A DNA stretch of 38,304 nt from Candidatus Omnitrophota bacterium. GTDB taxonomy: Bacteria > Omnitrophota > Gorgyraeia > Gygaellales > JAHJCI01. Location of the stretch: assembly GCA_016783355.1 (NCBI GenBank), contig JADHWR010000003.1, forward strand, positions 1 to 38,304, in the 5' to 3' direction. Positions within the stretch are counted from its first letter, which is position 1; each line of letters starts with the position of its first letter. The notes beneath the pieces are model-generated. The model did no database searches and was not told the DNA's origin. It saw only the letters and a list, made by a program, of their open reading frames with translations. The translations under genes were made by a program, and so were the position numbers. This document shows positions 12,801 through 24,800 of this stretch, piece by piece.

Positions 12801-15800
12801 AGTTATTCGGGATTGCATTTCCGGTAATGTCTAATTTAATTAGTAAAGGATTTACATGGCTGCAGGAAAAGACTGGTTCAAAATTTGTCAGGAGTATCAA
12901 TCTCATTAGCTTCTTTGATTCTACCAGGCCGGTTTCTATTATTGGATTATCCTTGCGTTACCATTACAGGCCCACGGTATTTACCGGTGGTATTTTGGGA
13001 ACAATTGCCTCAATTTTCTTCTACGGCGTTCTCTTGGCAGGATTTATAGGATTGAGCGCCTATTTAGGAGTAGAAAGTTTTCATATCTTTTTCCATAGCC
13101 AATTTGCATTAGGAAATTGGTTTAAGATATTAGCCGGCGGAGCTATGTTTGCATTATCTTTGTATCTTTTAAGGTATGGTATAGGAACAGCCTTTACAGC
13201 ATTTGCATCTTTATTCCGCAGATTTCCTGTAAGGACATTAGGATTAGTTGTAGCCTTTGGGCTTACTACATCGTGGGGCTGGTTAGGCAGCCGGCCAGTT
13301 ATAATAGTAGTTGCTTTATTGATGATATTTGAAGATGAAATAGCAAAAGCGATTTACAATTCATCTGTTGGCAAGAGATTCTTCGGCTGGGTTGAAAAAC
13401 AGGCTATGTTTACAACCTCTAAGGCCTTCTGGCATAAGATAAGAGAGAGCTGGTCCCATGCTGCGTGGTTCCAGGCTTATCCACGCTGGGCAGGTGGGTT
13501 TCCTCAAAAGATGAGGGATAAAATTATGCAGGAGATAAGCGAACTTGGCCCGTTATCTATATTTGCTCGAGAGGTGAGAGCAAATAGTGGAAGATTTTTC
13601 TTGATTGCTCCTTTTGCCCTTGGATTTATAATCTTACTGCCCTTATCTGCAATTTTTGGCTTTTCACCATTTAAAGGAGTAGTTCTTGCTCTTGTTTATA
13701 TAGGCCTTTTCTTTAATCAAATACTTACCGGCCACGGCTTGGTTGCCTATTTAGATGCTACAGGATTTAATAAGATTAGTGCTGTAATAGGTGGAATTAT
13801 AGGCTATGCAACAGGAAGCTATTTTGGCGCGGCTTATCCTTTATCTCTGGTTGGTGTCTGGATAGGCGGATTTATTGTTGGCTTTGGAAGATGGCTTTTC
13901 CGGCGTGGCATAGATATGATTAGATTTCCTCTCCAGTTGGTTGTCCACACCTTGGGTATATCTGCAAGGCAAAGCCTTGAATTTGGGCTTTCTGGCGAAG
14001 GTGGAAATGACTACAAAGGTGTTGATATGAGAGGGAAACTGGCATCTGGTTATGACAATTTCGTCAATATCCGGAATGCCTGGATACTGGGCGTTGGCCT
14101 GGTGGTACTGAATTTAGTTGCCTTAATGTTTAACTCTTTATTTTCCAATGTCATTCTTCTGTATACTACTGTAATATTCTCTGCTGGCTTAGTTGTTGGT
14201 ATTTTTACTATGAGCGTTGCTGGTGGAAGCAAGAAAACAATAGGAAGTTACTTTACTAAGGCAGGGGGTTGGGCAGCAGGTTTTGGTCTGCTCTATGTAT
14301 TAAGGCAAATGGCTGCTAATAGTTGGATTGGTTTCGGTTTGTTAGGAGCTATTGCAGCAGGATTTCTCTTCTGGGCACTTAGTAAGAGATTCGGCTTAGT
14401 AAGTAAATTCGGAGATTGGTATAGTAATTACATCAGTCCTTTCTGGCGAGCTTTTGCTCTCTCATTTTTTAGCCTTGTCTGGTTTTTCTGGGTACCAATT
14501 TACAGAGGAATGAATTTTGAAGGATTGGGAGGAACAATTATTACTTTATTTAGTAGTAAGTTTATTTCAGGAATGTTAATTACCATAGGAGCAGTATTTG
14601 TCCTTTATTGGTTAAGCAGGTTAGTTGGATGGATTGAGTGCAACGGACTTAATAAGAGATTTAAAGAAAAATGGGAAGAATTCCGAGGCAAATGGGCAGA
14701 TGTCCATACAAATAAGTTTGATTTGACTGAGGCCTCAAAAATATTCGCCTTATTTACCGATGTTCAAACTTACCTTGAGCAGGGGAGTTATGCTTTTGCA
14801 AGAGATATGTTAGAAAAGATTGAGGCTAAGCTAAAGCCAAGCGCTAACAATTCTGGCACAGCTACCCGGGAAGATACTAAGGAGAAGGAAAGAGCAGCAA
14901 CGCAGAAAGAGATGTCAAAAGAGATTGCGCCAAGGAAATGGGGATTGATATTTGCCGGCGGCGACCAGTTTAGAGGTTTTGGTTTAAATATCAACGACAT
15001 TTTTGACTGGTATGATGCCTTCGAGGATAAATTCGGCTCAAAAGTGGTAACCAAACTCGGACAGTTTCCAAAGGATAGAGATGAATTTGAACGTATAATG
15101 GCACTTTTATTCAATAAAGAAAAAGAACATAATATCACCCTATTCCATCCTATCCAGTTAGTAGTAGATGGAACGGCCCATCCCCGTATTCAGAACAGAG
15201 AACCACGGCCTAGGGATGCCGGGTTGTTGATTGATGTGAAGACTGAACTTATGCCTTCAGACTTGTCAAAACTTGGAGTAGATACCGAAACTTTATGGCA
15301 AAAGTTGAAAAATAAAGGCTATGTTGACGATGAGGGTATAATTCAGGACAAATTTAAGCAGTTGGAATCAGCTTCCGAGATGGATTTAGATTTTTATAAT
15401 GAAGGGAAGAAGGGGGAAATATACACTATTTTGCAACAGCGACAGAATGAACATAACGACATCGTCCGCGCTTGGCACCTGAGAAGATGGTTGGTTTCCT
15501 GGATGGGTTCAGGCGGAAAATCTCAGGATACTGCTTTAAACCATGTAGAGCAAGCCCTTGCCTTTGCTGAAAAAGGTATTGATAATGAGTTGATAATGTA
15601 TCTTGCCAGCAACAAGTATGATGACTTTGGTGAGAAGCCTTCTAAAATTGACACTGCCCCAACGCAAGAATTAATACAGAGAGAGAAATTAGCTGAACTA
15701 ATCAGCGCAATAACCAAGGTAAAAGCGGTGGTTTTCTATGATTGGACGCCATTTGCCTTCAAATCCAGTTTTATGACCGGAACTGATTTAATAGAAGACA

Positions 15801-18800
15801 CCAAACATTTAAAACGCCTGATTGTTGTAGATAGAAACGCCTGCGTTAATGATTTAGATGCCTTTATGGAGGATGTAACAAGGGCCAATAGTTCTGATAA
15901 TTTAGCTATTATTATTCCGGGAAGAGGAACTACCAATTTATTCACTCCTGTAGGGGGATGTTCACAGTTAATCGAAGAAGGACATAGGTCTTTTCTAAGA
16001 GGAGCAATGTTCTTAGGCGGAACCGCCGGCGAATCAGTAGGAACCGGCTGGGGTAATAATATAATAGTTACCTATAAAGACGTTATGCGGGCTTACGCTA
16101 ATCCGCAGGCTTCCTTAAGGCCGCTTACTTCCCGCTATGACGGTGGTGGACTTTTTGCTTCCATCTTCGGCTTTGAGTCCAACTTTGGCATCCAAGGCTT
16201 TCCACATTCTGCAGGCGTAGGTATCTCTGAAGACATCTGGGCAGTTGAACAGCAGGCATATGTTTTAGTAACTGCTAAAGAATACTTTTCTAAATCATAT
16301 CCTGCGGCTATGCCTGTAAACACCGGATTTGACAAAGCGCCAACACAAGGAGAGCTCGCGACTATTATAGCCGCCTTTGGCGGAAGAGAAGCCTTGACAA
16401 GAAAGAAAATAACCATAGACCAAAATAACACCGTAATCAGCCCGGCTCTAACAACAGCGGCTGAGGTAAGAGGCGGCGTACTTTATATCAATCCTAATAC
16501 TCTCCGCGGCCCGCCGGAAGAGGAAGAGTCCATTTTTCCGCTGGAACAGAGAAAAGCCATTTTTGAAGGTTACTTATTGTATCGTTTATCAGGAAACAAC
16601 GAAACCCAGACAAAGAGATCGGCCCTTCAGTATCTGATTGAAAAAGGTTTACTTGAAAGCCATATTAACTTCCTAGAAAACAACAGCATTGGCTTACAAG
16701 CAGATGGAAGCTGGTTCAATACTTTACTAAGTGTAAGTAGTTTTCTTTCTTACGTTGCTTCTATAGCTACTACAGATGAAAATGAGAGAAATGCTTCTTT
16801 GGAAGAAGACCAGAGCATCTTAGAGGCGTTTGCATTCGGTGATAGGCCTACATTAGAAGAGAATGGAATTGAGGAGATTAGAATTAGACCATTCTCTAGC
16901 CTCTCTGTCTTTGTAAGAAATAATGTGCTTTATGTCAATCCGAATATCTTAAGAGCTCCGTCGGCGCAACGAAAAGCCATTTTTGAAGGCTATTTGTTAT
17001 ACCGTTTATCAGGAAATAATGAAACTCAAACCAAGAAATTAGCCCTCCAGTATCTGATTGAAAAAGGTTTACTAGAAAGCCACATTGACTTTTTAGAAAA
17101 TAACAATATTGGCTTAAGACCAGATGGAAGCTGGCTGCAAACTCTTAAGGCAGCTGATGAGTATCTGAACAGAAATAATGCAAATAGTGATAATAATATC
17201 AACAACCAACCGCCACAAAATCCTATCCAGCTTGGTGACCAACAGCTGCAAAATTCTTCCCGAATCCGCAGATGGCTAAGCGGATTATTTAATAGACACA
17301 ATCTAATTCTATTACCTATCCTCGTCTTCTCTAACCTGTTTTTGAGCGGGTGTTCTGATGTTATCTCCTCTAGTAATTCTTCAATTTCTGACCATGTAGG
17401 AATAATAATTGTGGTGGTAGTAGTTCTAGTAACATTGCTTAACTTAAAGGTGGAAAACCGTCTTTCTTTATGGGAAAAATTTGCTCCGATAAATTGGTAT
17501 ATTTGGAAACTGAAGAGCTTAAATGCCGATGTTCGGGTACTCGCTGCCGAAACTTTAGGCAATAGAGGAAATAAGAAAGCAGTAGAACCTTTGATTAAGA
17601 AGCTAAGCGATTATAGTCCGTGTGTTCGCAGAGCCGTAGCAGAGGCTTTAGGTAAAATTGGTGACAAACGAGCAGTTGAGCGATTGCTTAAGGAATTGGG
17701 GAATTCAAACTTGGCTGTTCGCGAAGCTACAGCCGAGGCTTTAAAAAAGTTAGGCGCTAGTAAAGAACAACTCGTAGAAGGCCATCTTAAGGCTTTAACG
17801 AGTTCAAACTGGATAGTCAGAAGAGACGTTGTCGAGGCTTTACATGATATTGGCTCTACTCAAGCAGTTCCTTCTCTTGTAAAAGTATTGAGAGACAAAA
17901 ATTCTTATGTCCGCCAGACCGTAGCTCAAGCTTTAGATGCGCTTAATTGGCAGCCTATTAATCAGCAAGAAAAAATTTACTATCTTATTGCTAAAAAAAT
18001 GTGGGATAGTTTAGTTGAAATCAGTAAATCAGCAGTTCCCTTTCTTGTAGAAGCATTGAAAGACTCCCATATTTCTTTATCCGCAGTCCAGACCTTAGGT
18101 AGAATAGGTGACGAGAGAGCAGTTGAGCCTTTGATTGAGAGATTAAGTGATTCAAGTGACTATTTTTACGGGGATGTAGCAAAAGCATTTGACTATTTTT
18201 GCGGGGATGTAGCAAAAGCATTGGGTAAGATCGGACACAAAAAAGCGGTTAAGTTTTTGGAAGAAAAATTAAGAGCAATGGATACAGATCAAGGGACTAG
18301 TTTCCATTCATCGGAACAGTTGTATTTCTATAAGGCAGCGGAAATTGCCATCATAAGAATTGGATTACCTGTCATTAGACCGCTTATTGATAAACTAGAC
18401 GAAAAAGGTATACCGACATATATAATGGCAAAGGAAGTTATACCGGCTATAAGAGAGAAGCTTGAGGGGCGCTTTGGAGTGGATTCTGCTGAGGGCAAGG
18501 AATGGTTCACAGAGACAGTGGAATTTGGAGTTAGGCTTGCAGAAGACAACATTCCTCCCTGTGATACGCTTGAACTTGGCATAACTTATTTGATTGATAA
18601 TTCAGATGATTTAGATAGCTTCAAAACTCACTTATCTACGCTGGAAAAATTTTCTAGATTGTGGCACGAAAAGTTTAGAAGAATAAGATGGAAATCGGAA
18701 AGGTCCTATCACGGCGCTTATAGATATTATATTAAAAATATTGTTTTAACTTTGGCTATTCTCCCTTTTCAAGAAAAGATGATTGTAGATATTTTAGATA

Positions 18801-21800
18801 GTATCGTAATCAAAGTAGAAGAAAGAACAAGTTATAGAGAAGAGGTAGTAGCCACTTATGATGACGTAATGTGTGTTGGGGGAGGCGCTAGTGGCCCGAC
18901 TTATGAGACCGTTACCGAAATCACTGAATATGATTATTTGGATTATGATGAGGCAGAGGCTTTAGTAAGAGAGCTATCAAAAGATTCTTCAAGCCCCAAC
19001 ACCCCCTACGAGCTCGGCACGCCTCTAAATCGTATTTATAAAGCTCGCATATCGAATTCAAGCAGTCCTGTATTAGCTATTAAAAGCATACAAAGAATAG
19101 TTAACTTCCTTGCCCAAAGAGATGTAGAAAGGTTAGGCAGGGATATTTTAAGGAGGAAATGTGGCATAGAACAAGCAGATTTATTATTAATTTTAGGAAA
19201 CAGCAGAATAGAAGTTGCTGAGGAAGGAGTCAAAGTTTATAGGCGGGGGCTGGCTAAGAAGATTTTAATTGCTGGAGGCATAGGCAGAGAGAGTGAATTG
19301 TTGTGGAATAATATTAAGAAGTCTAATTATAAAATAGATAATTTGGAACAGAAATCAGAAGCAGAAATATTTAGAGAAATTTTAATAATAAATGGAGTTA
19401 AAGAAAAAGATATATTGCCGCTTGATACTGAATCTACTAACTCAGAACAAAATATTCGCAATGCTATAAGGATTTTAGAAGAAAATGATTTCTATTCTGA
19501 AAGCATTATTCTCATCCAGCATCCTGCTATACAAAGAAGAGCCGCAGCTACTTTCCAAAAAATAATAAACGAATCTGAATACAAAAAATGGCAGAAAGTT
19601 AAATTAATTACTTTTGCTCCTTATATACCAGATTTAGCCACGGCAGATGAAGAAGAGCGCTTATACTACATTAATATGGCTTTAGGCGAGACAGATAGAT
19701 TGATAAAATATGGCCCTAAGGGCGAAGGATTTATTGTTGATGTTTCAATACCTGATTATGTTATCGATGCCTACATACGGTTGGTTCTTAAAACTGAAAA
19801 TATTGAAGTTTTGGATAAAGAAATAGATACTGTTATGAAAGTTATGCGAAGACTGCTATCGCATCCTGAAGCAAGGGCAGAGAAGATATGCAAAGATTAC
19901 GGGATCTCAAAAGAGGATTTATTAAGTGTATATAAAATTATAAAGGCATCTGAAAAACTAAGGAGTACTTTAGTCTATAAGAATAAGATGCAAGGGGTCG
20001 CCAATGAGTTGCTATATTTATTTAATGATAAAAATTTCCTCAGTAGTCATTTTAGAGGTGAGGTTGTTTATCCTTTAATAGTGGAATTTCATCCGGGAGA
20101 GTGGTGTCCTCACCAATGCGTATTTTGTTATAGCCGACATAACAGAGAACGTCCTTTTGAATACTACGATAGAAAACTTGGCAGAAGACCTTTAACTCCC
20201 CAGAAGGCCCGGGAATTAGTGGAGGGATTTGCTAAAGGCGGAACAAAAGAGATATGGGTTTCAGGAGGTTTAGAGCCACTTGTTGCAAAAGATACTGTGT
20301 TAGCTATACTTGAAGCTGCACACAGAAATGGTCTAAAGACAAGATTGTATACAAATGGTGAGATATTTCATGAAGAAGTGCGAAGGGTAGCGGTCAATTG
20401 TTCCTGGGTGAGGTTTAGTATATGTGGTGTTACAAAAGAGATGTTTGAGAAAATACATAGGCCAATATCATATAAATATAATTTTGAAAGAGTTGTTGAT
20501 GATGTTAAGAATTTTGTAAGGTTTAAGAAAGAGCAGGGTTCTAATGTTGAAATCGGTATGTGCTATCTAATTATTCCAGAGCCGGCTAATTATAAGGAAC
20601 TGGTTGAGGCAGTTGAATTTGCTTATAAAATAGGATTTGATTTCTTTAGCGTGAGAACAGATATGGGAAGTGTGGTCGGGAAATTTAATGACCGAGAGAT
20701 TACTGAGATTTCAGGACAGATAAGGATCATAATTGAAAATGGCAGGCGAGGCAAATATGGGAATATGAGACTCGATTTACGTGGGATTCAGGAAGAGGAA
20801 TTGAAAGAGAAAGAGATTGTGCCAGATATGGAAAGAGCAAAATCTTGTTATGCTAGGTTATTAAAGATGATTGTAAACCCATTTGGGATAGGTTTCATCT
20901 GTGACTATATTGAGCATCCAAGGAATGCCAGGCCAGAGTTTGAAGTAGGAGATTTTTTTAACGAGGGTATAGAGAGAGTGCTTAAGGCCAGCAAAGATAT
21001 ACAGCACTATGTAGAAGTATGTAAAAATTGTAAAATTGACTGCCTTATTCATGAACAGGTAACCAATACTCTAATTGAAAAATTAGAAAGCGATAACAGA
21101 TTTGGTATCTCATTAGATGAACAGCCATTTATCGCGAGTAGTCCCGTTATTTCTCTGGATAAATTCTTGAGCAAATGTCAAGGTGAGCAGGTGGCACTTG
21201 TAACCGGGGCAACAGGATTTATAGGCTCACATCTTATTAATAATCTATTAGCAAGTGACAAGAAGATAGTTGCAGTTGTGCGTTCTAAGGGTAAGGAAGC
21301 TTTTAGGAACCTGGAACATAACATTAGGAATGAGAATTTATATATTGCTAAGGTTGGAGATATTTTGGATGCAGATAGTTTAGCATCTTTAGAGAAGTTA
21401 GTAAAGCAGGTATTCATTGTTTATCACTTGGCAGCAAGGACAAGTACAAGAGTCTCTACCTTTGAAGATGGCGTAGAGACTATCGCTACCAATGGGCTAA
21501 CGACCGCTATTATCTCAGCACTTTGCAAGAAGTATAATAAGAAATTAGTTTATATCTCATCCGCACATATCTATCTGAAATTCGAACACAAGGAGCGTGC
21601 ATTTTCTGAAAAGATGCCTTTGCCGATTTCCGAAGAAACAACTAGATTGCTGAATAGAACTTCTAATATGTTCATAGATTATGTGGAGAAATATATTTTT
21701 GCTCAGGATATTCGTGAGCCAAGAGAATTTGTGACTAACTACTTTAAACAGTTTGGAAACACACTTAAAGATTTAGAAGGCATTTTTCCTGAAGGTATAT

Positions 21801-24800
21801 ATCCGCTCTCAAAGATTCTTGGAGAAGAATTTGTTAGAGAAATGCCAGAGGGCAAAGGAGTAATTTTAAGATTTAACAATGTCTTTGGTGTCAGACAAAG
21901 AGAAACCGATGTTGTAGCGGTTATTACTAATAGGCTCTTAGAAGGAAAACCCGTTAAGGCCTCTACAGATACAAGGAATTTTATTTATATAAATGATGTA
22001 GTAAAGGCTATCAGAGCTGCAGGAGAAAAGGATTTTGAGCAAAATGAAATATTCATCATAGCTTCAGATGAAGGTCCAATTGAAATGAAAGAACTCATTA
22101 CTAAGATACAAAACAATTTCTCTGAATATAAAAGTAGAGATTTTCCTGTGGAACCCGCCCCCCTGATCCTTAGAGCTCCAGTATTTGATACTACAAAGGC
22201 TAAGAGAGAACTCGGTCTTACTGTGACACCTTTTGAGATTGCATTAGAGAGAACCATTCAATACTTCAGAGATATCTATCGCGATATACTTATACAAAAG
22301 ATTAAGAGCTTAGTTGTTCAAAAACAAAAAGAGCATTCACAAGAAATAGAGGAATTAATCTATCAGCTGCACAGCCGGATTCTGAAGAAAGAACTTGAGG
22401 TATTCAGGCAGGCTTGGGAAAGTGAGGAGGCAGATATTGAGGATCTCTGGAAGGTTCTTCAAGGGACGACAGTGTTGCCATTGTTGAAGGAAGTTCCTGC
22501 CTGGGGGCCAATGACTTGGTATGAGCATATCCAGAGCTTGGTAAGGACAGAATACACTTTAGATAATTGGAGGAGAAAGAGCGGAAAATTAGAAGGTAGA
22601 GATTTTGATGAGGTATATGAGTATTTGAAGGAAAGGGCTGAGCGAGGCGAGGGGTTAAGTAGAGATGAAGTCATCAAGCTACTGGCACTTTATAAAGAGA
22701 TACCATTAGAGGACCTTAAGGCTTTACGTTTAACAATCATCTTCCATGAGTTATGTCAATTATTGCTTCAAGGTAGAGATGCTATAGCTACGAGCAGATT
22801 AACGACACCTATTTTGGATGCTTTTGTAAAGGAAGGTATCTTAGGAGATGAAGATAGAGGAATAGTTCTTGTCCTCATCTCCCAACATGAGGAGTTTAAC
22901 ACTCTACAATTTGGAGAGTCCATACCGGCAAAGCTATTTCCGTATTTAGAAAGTAAACATATTGATAAAAATAAATTTTTCAAATTGGCCTCTATTTTAT
23001 ATCTAATTGATAACGCTGGAGTGAGAGAAGGTTTACTATCCGACATTCGTCTAAGAAATACTGTCTTTCTGGCGAATTCAGAGAATGTTAAAAGACTTGT
23101 CACCGATTGGGCAAGAGTAAGACTATTCTTGGGATTCTTTGGTAGAGGAAATAGACCGATTGATTTTTCTCAAATTGCCGATTTCCACAAGTTCACTGCT
23201 TTTTATGAGGATAGTTTCCTGGAAAAATTGCCAGAAATAAAGCCAGAAGATTTGGCTAAATTAAAGACAGAACTAAAAGAGATAGAAAAAGATAAGAAAG
23301 AAAAGGAGTTATTCTTTAGATTCTTGGCCAAAGAAATGAGTTTCGTGGGTTGGGCTATCTTCTTCTTCAGGAATTTAAAAAAGCTCTCTGCCAAAAATTT
23401 AATAAGGTACCTATATCTAAATGCTAAGGTAGTCCAATTAGTCCAGATGGAAATTGGACAAAGAGTTGAGATAACCAAATTTACCTTTACACCTAAAATG
23501 GACATGCTTAGACAAGAGAGCGAGAAAATAAACGAAAAGTTAAATAATCTTCCAGTTGAAAGTATAAGAGAAACTTTCCGCTTGGGAGAAGTTACTCTCG
23601 AAAATATAAAAGACAAATACGGCTTCGCCTTTGAGTTTATCGAAAAAGATAAAACCTTAATTCTTAATATCAAACCCCAAGCACCGAATTCGAGCAGTCC
23701 TGTATTAGTTCTCGATCATATTGTCTCTACTCCTGCTGAACTTCAAGGTTTTGCTTCTGTTGATTTGGGTAAGGTAATTATCAGAGGAAAAGATAAATAT
23801 GAATTGGAGCAGCCTCAGAAATTGGCCCAGCTACAAGGCATTTACCAAGATAGACTAAAGCAGATTATCGGGTTCGTCTCTCATTATATCAACGGACCTC
23901 CGTTGGAAGTCAATGTAGTCATTGAGCCTGTTCAGATTAGCAAACCTTCTATTTGGTATGAATCCTCTTCGCCTCTCTTCAGCCCTATCGCTACCTACGC
24001 CAATGAGCACACCTGGCTTAAGGCAACCAAGAAGATTCTCGCTGCTCTGGCAAAAGAATATGGTGAAGGCATCTTTAGTGAATTAGACCTCATTAATGAG
24101 CACGCTCAGCTTGAGTATCTTGGAAGTTTACAAGGAACTCCTGGTTATGATGACATTATCCGCAAAGAGGCAACTCAAGAAGCAAAGCGCGCCTACCGAG
24201 TATCCTGCTCAATCTTGGTACCCACCATTAAAGCAGCATTGGAACAGGATAAGCAAGCATCATCACCTATTTTTAACCTTGCTCGTTCTAAGTCTAGTCT
24301 ACCCTTAACTGAAGAACAACTCACCCAAGAAATCACCCAGAAACAATCCCAGATACGGGAATTGACAAAGGAGGAGTACCAGAGGGTATTACAAGTTGCT
24401 GAAGAGGTAAAACAATTCCTAACGCAAACCAACAGAACCACCTGGATACCCAAATTAGAAGAGCTCCTAGCAGACCAAGGAAAATTAAGAGCTGGGCCAT
24501 TTAAGAGCTTCTTTGCTGCTATCTATCAAGGTATCCTTTATATAGATGAATCTACAATAGAGCAACCCCTCCACTTGGAGCTTGCCCTCTTATATGAAAC
24601 TGCCGCAAAAGCCCTCAACACTCACCAAGAAAATCTTACTCTTGAGGAAGAGTACGTATTAGATACCGTCAAATCCGAAGGAAGATACTCTTTACGCAAT
24701 TTACCGCATACCTTCGAATCTTTTATAAAAGAAAAATCTAAAAAACACAGAAAATACTATTTAGCAAGACTGAAACGATTATTTAATAGATTACCCCACT

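Noticed and set aside
17026..17562. A 178-codon open frame on the minus strand
   Set aside because: It lies opposite the second 80-residue unit and the HEAT start, both clearly coding on +. Its sequence is low-complexity and shows no domain.
19148..19161. Shine-Dalgarno-like aaggagg followed by aaatg
   Set aside because: The ATG is not in the giant frame and would start inside the DUF218 domain; no downstream product fits.
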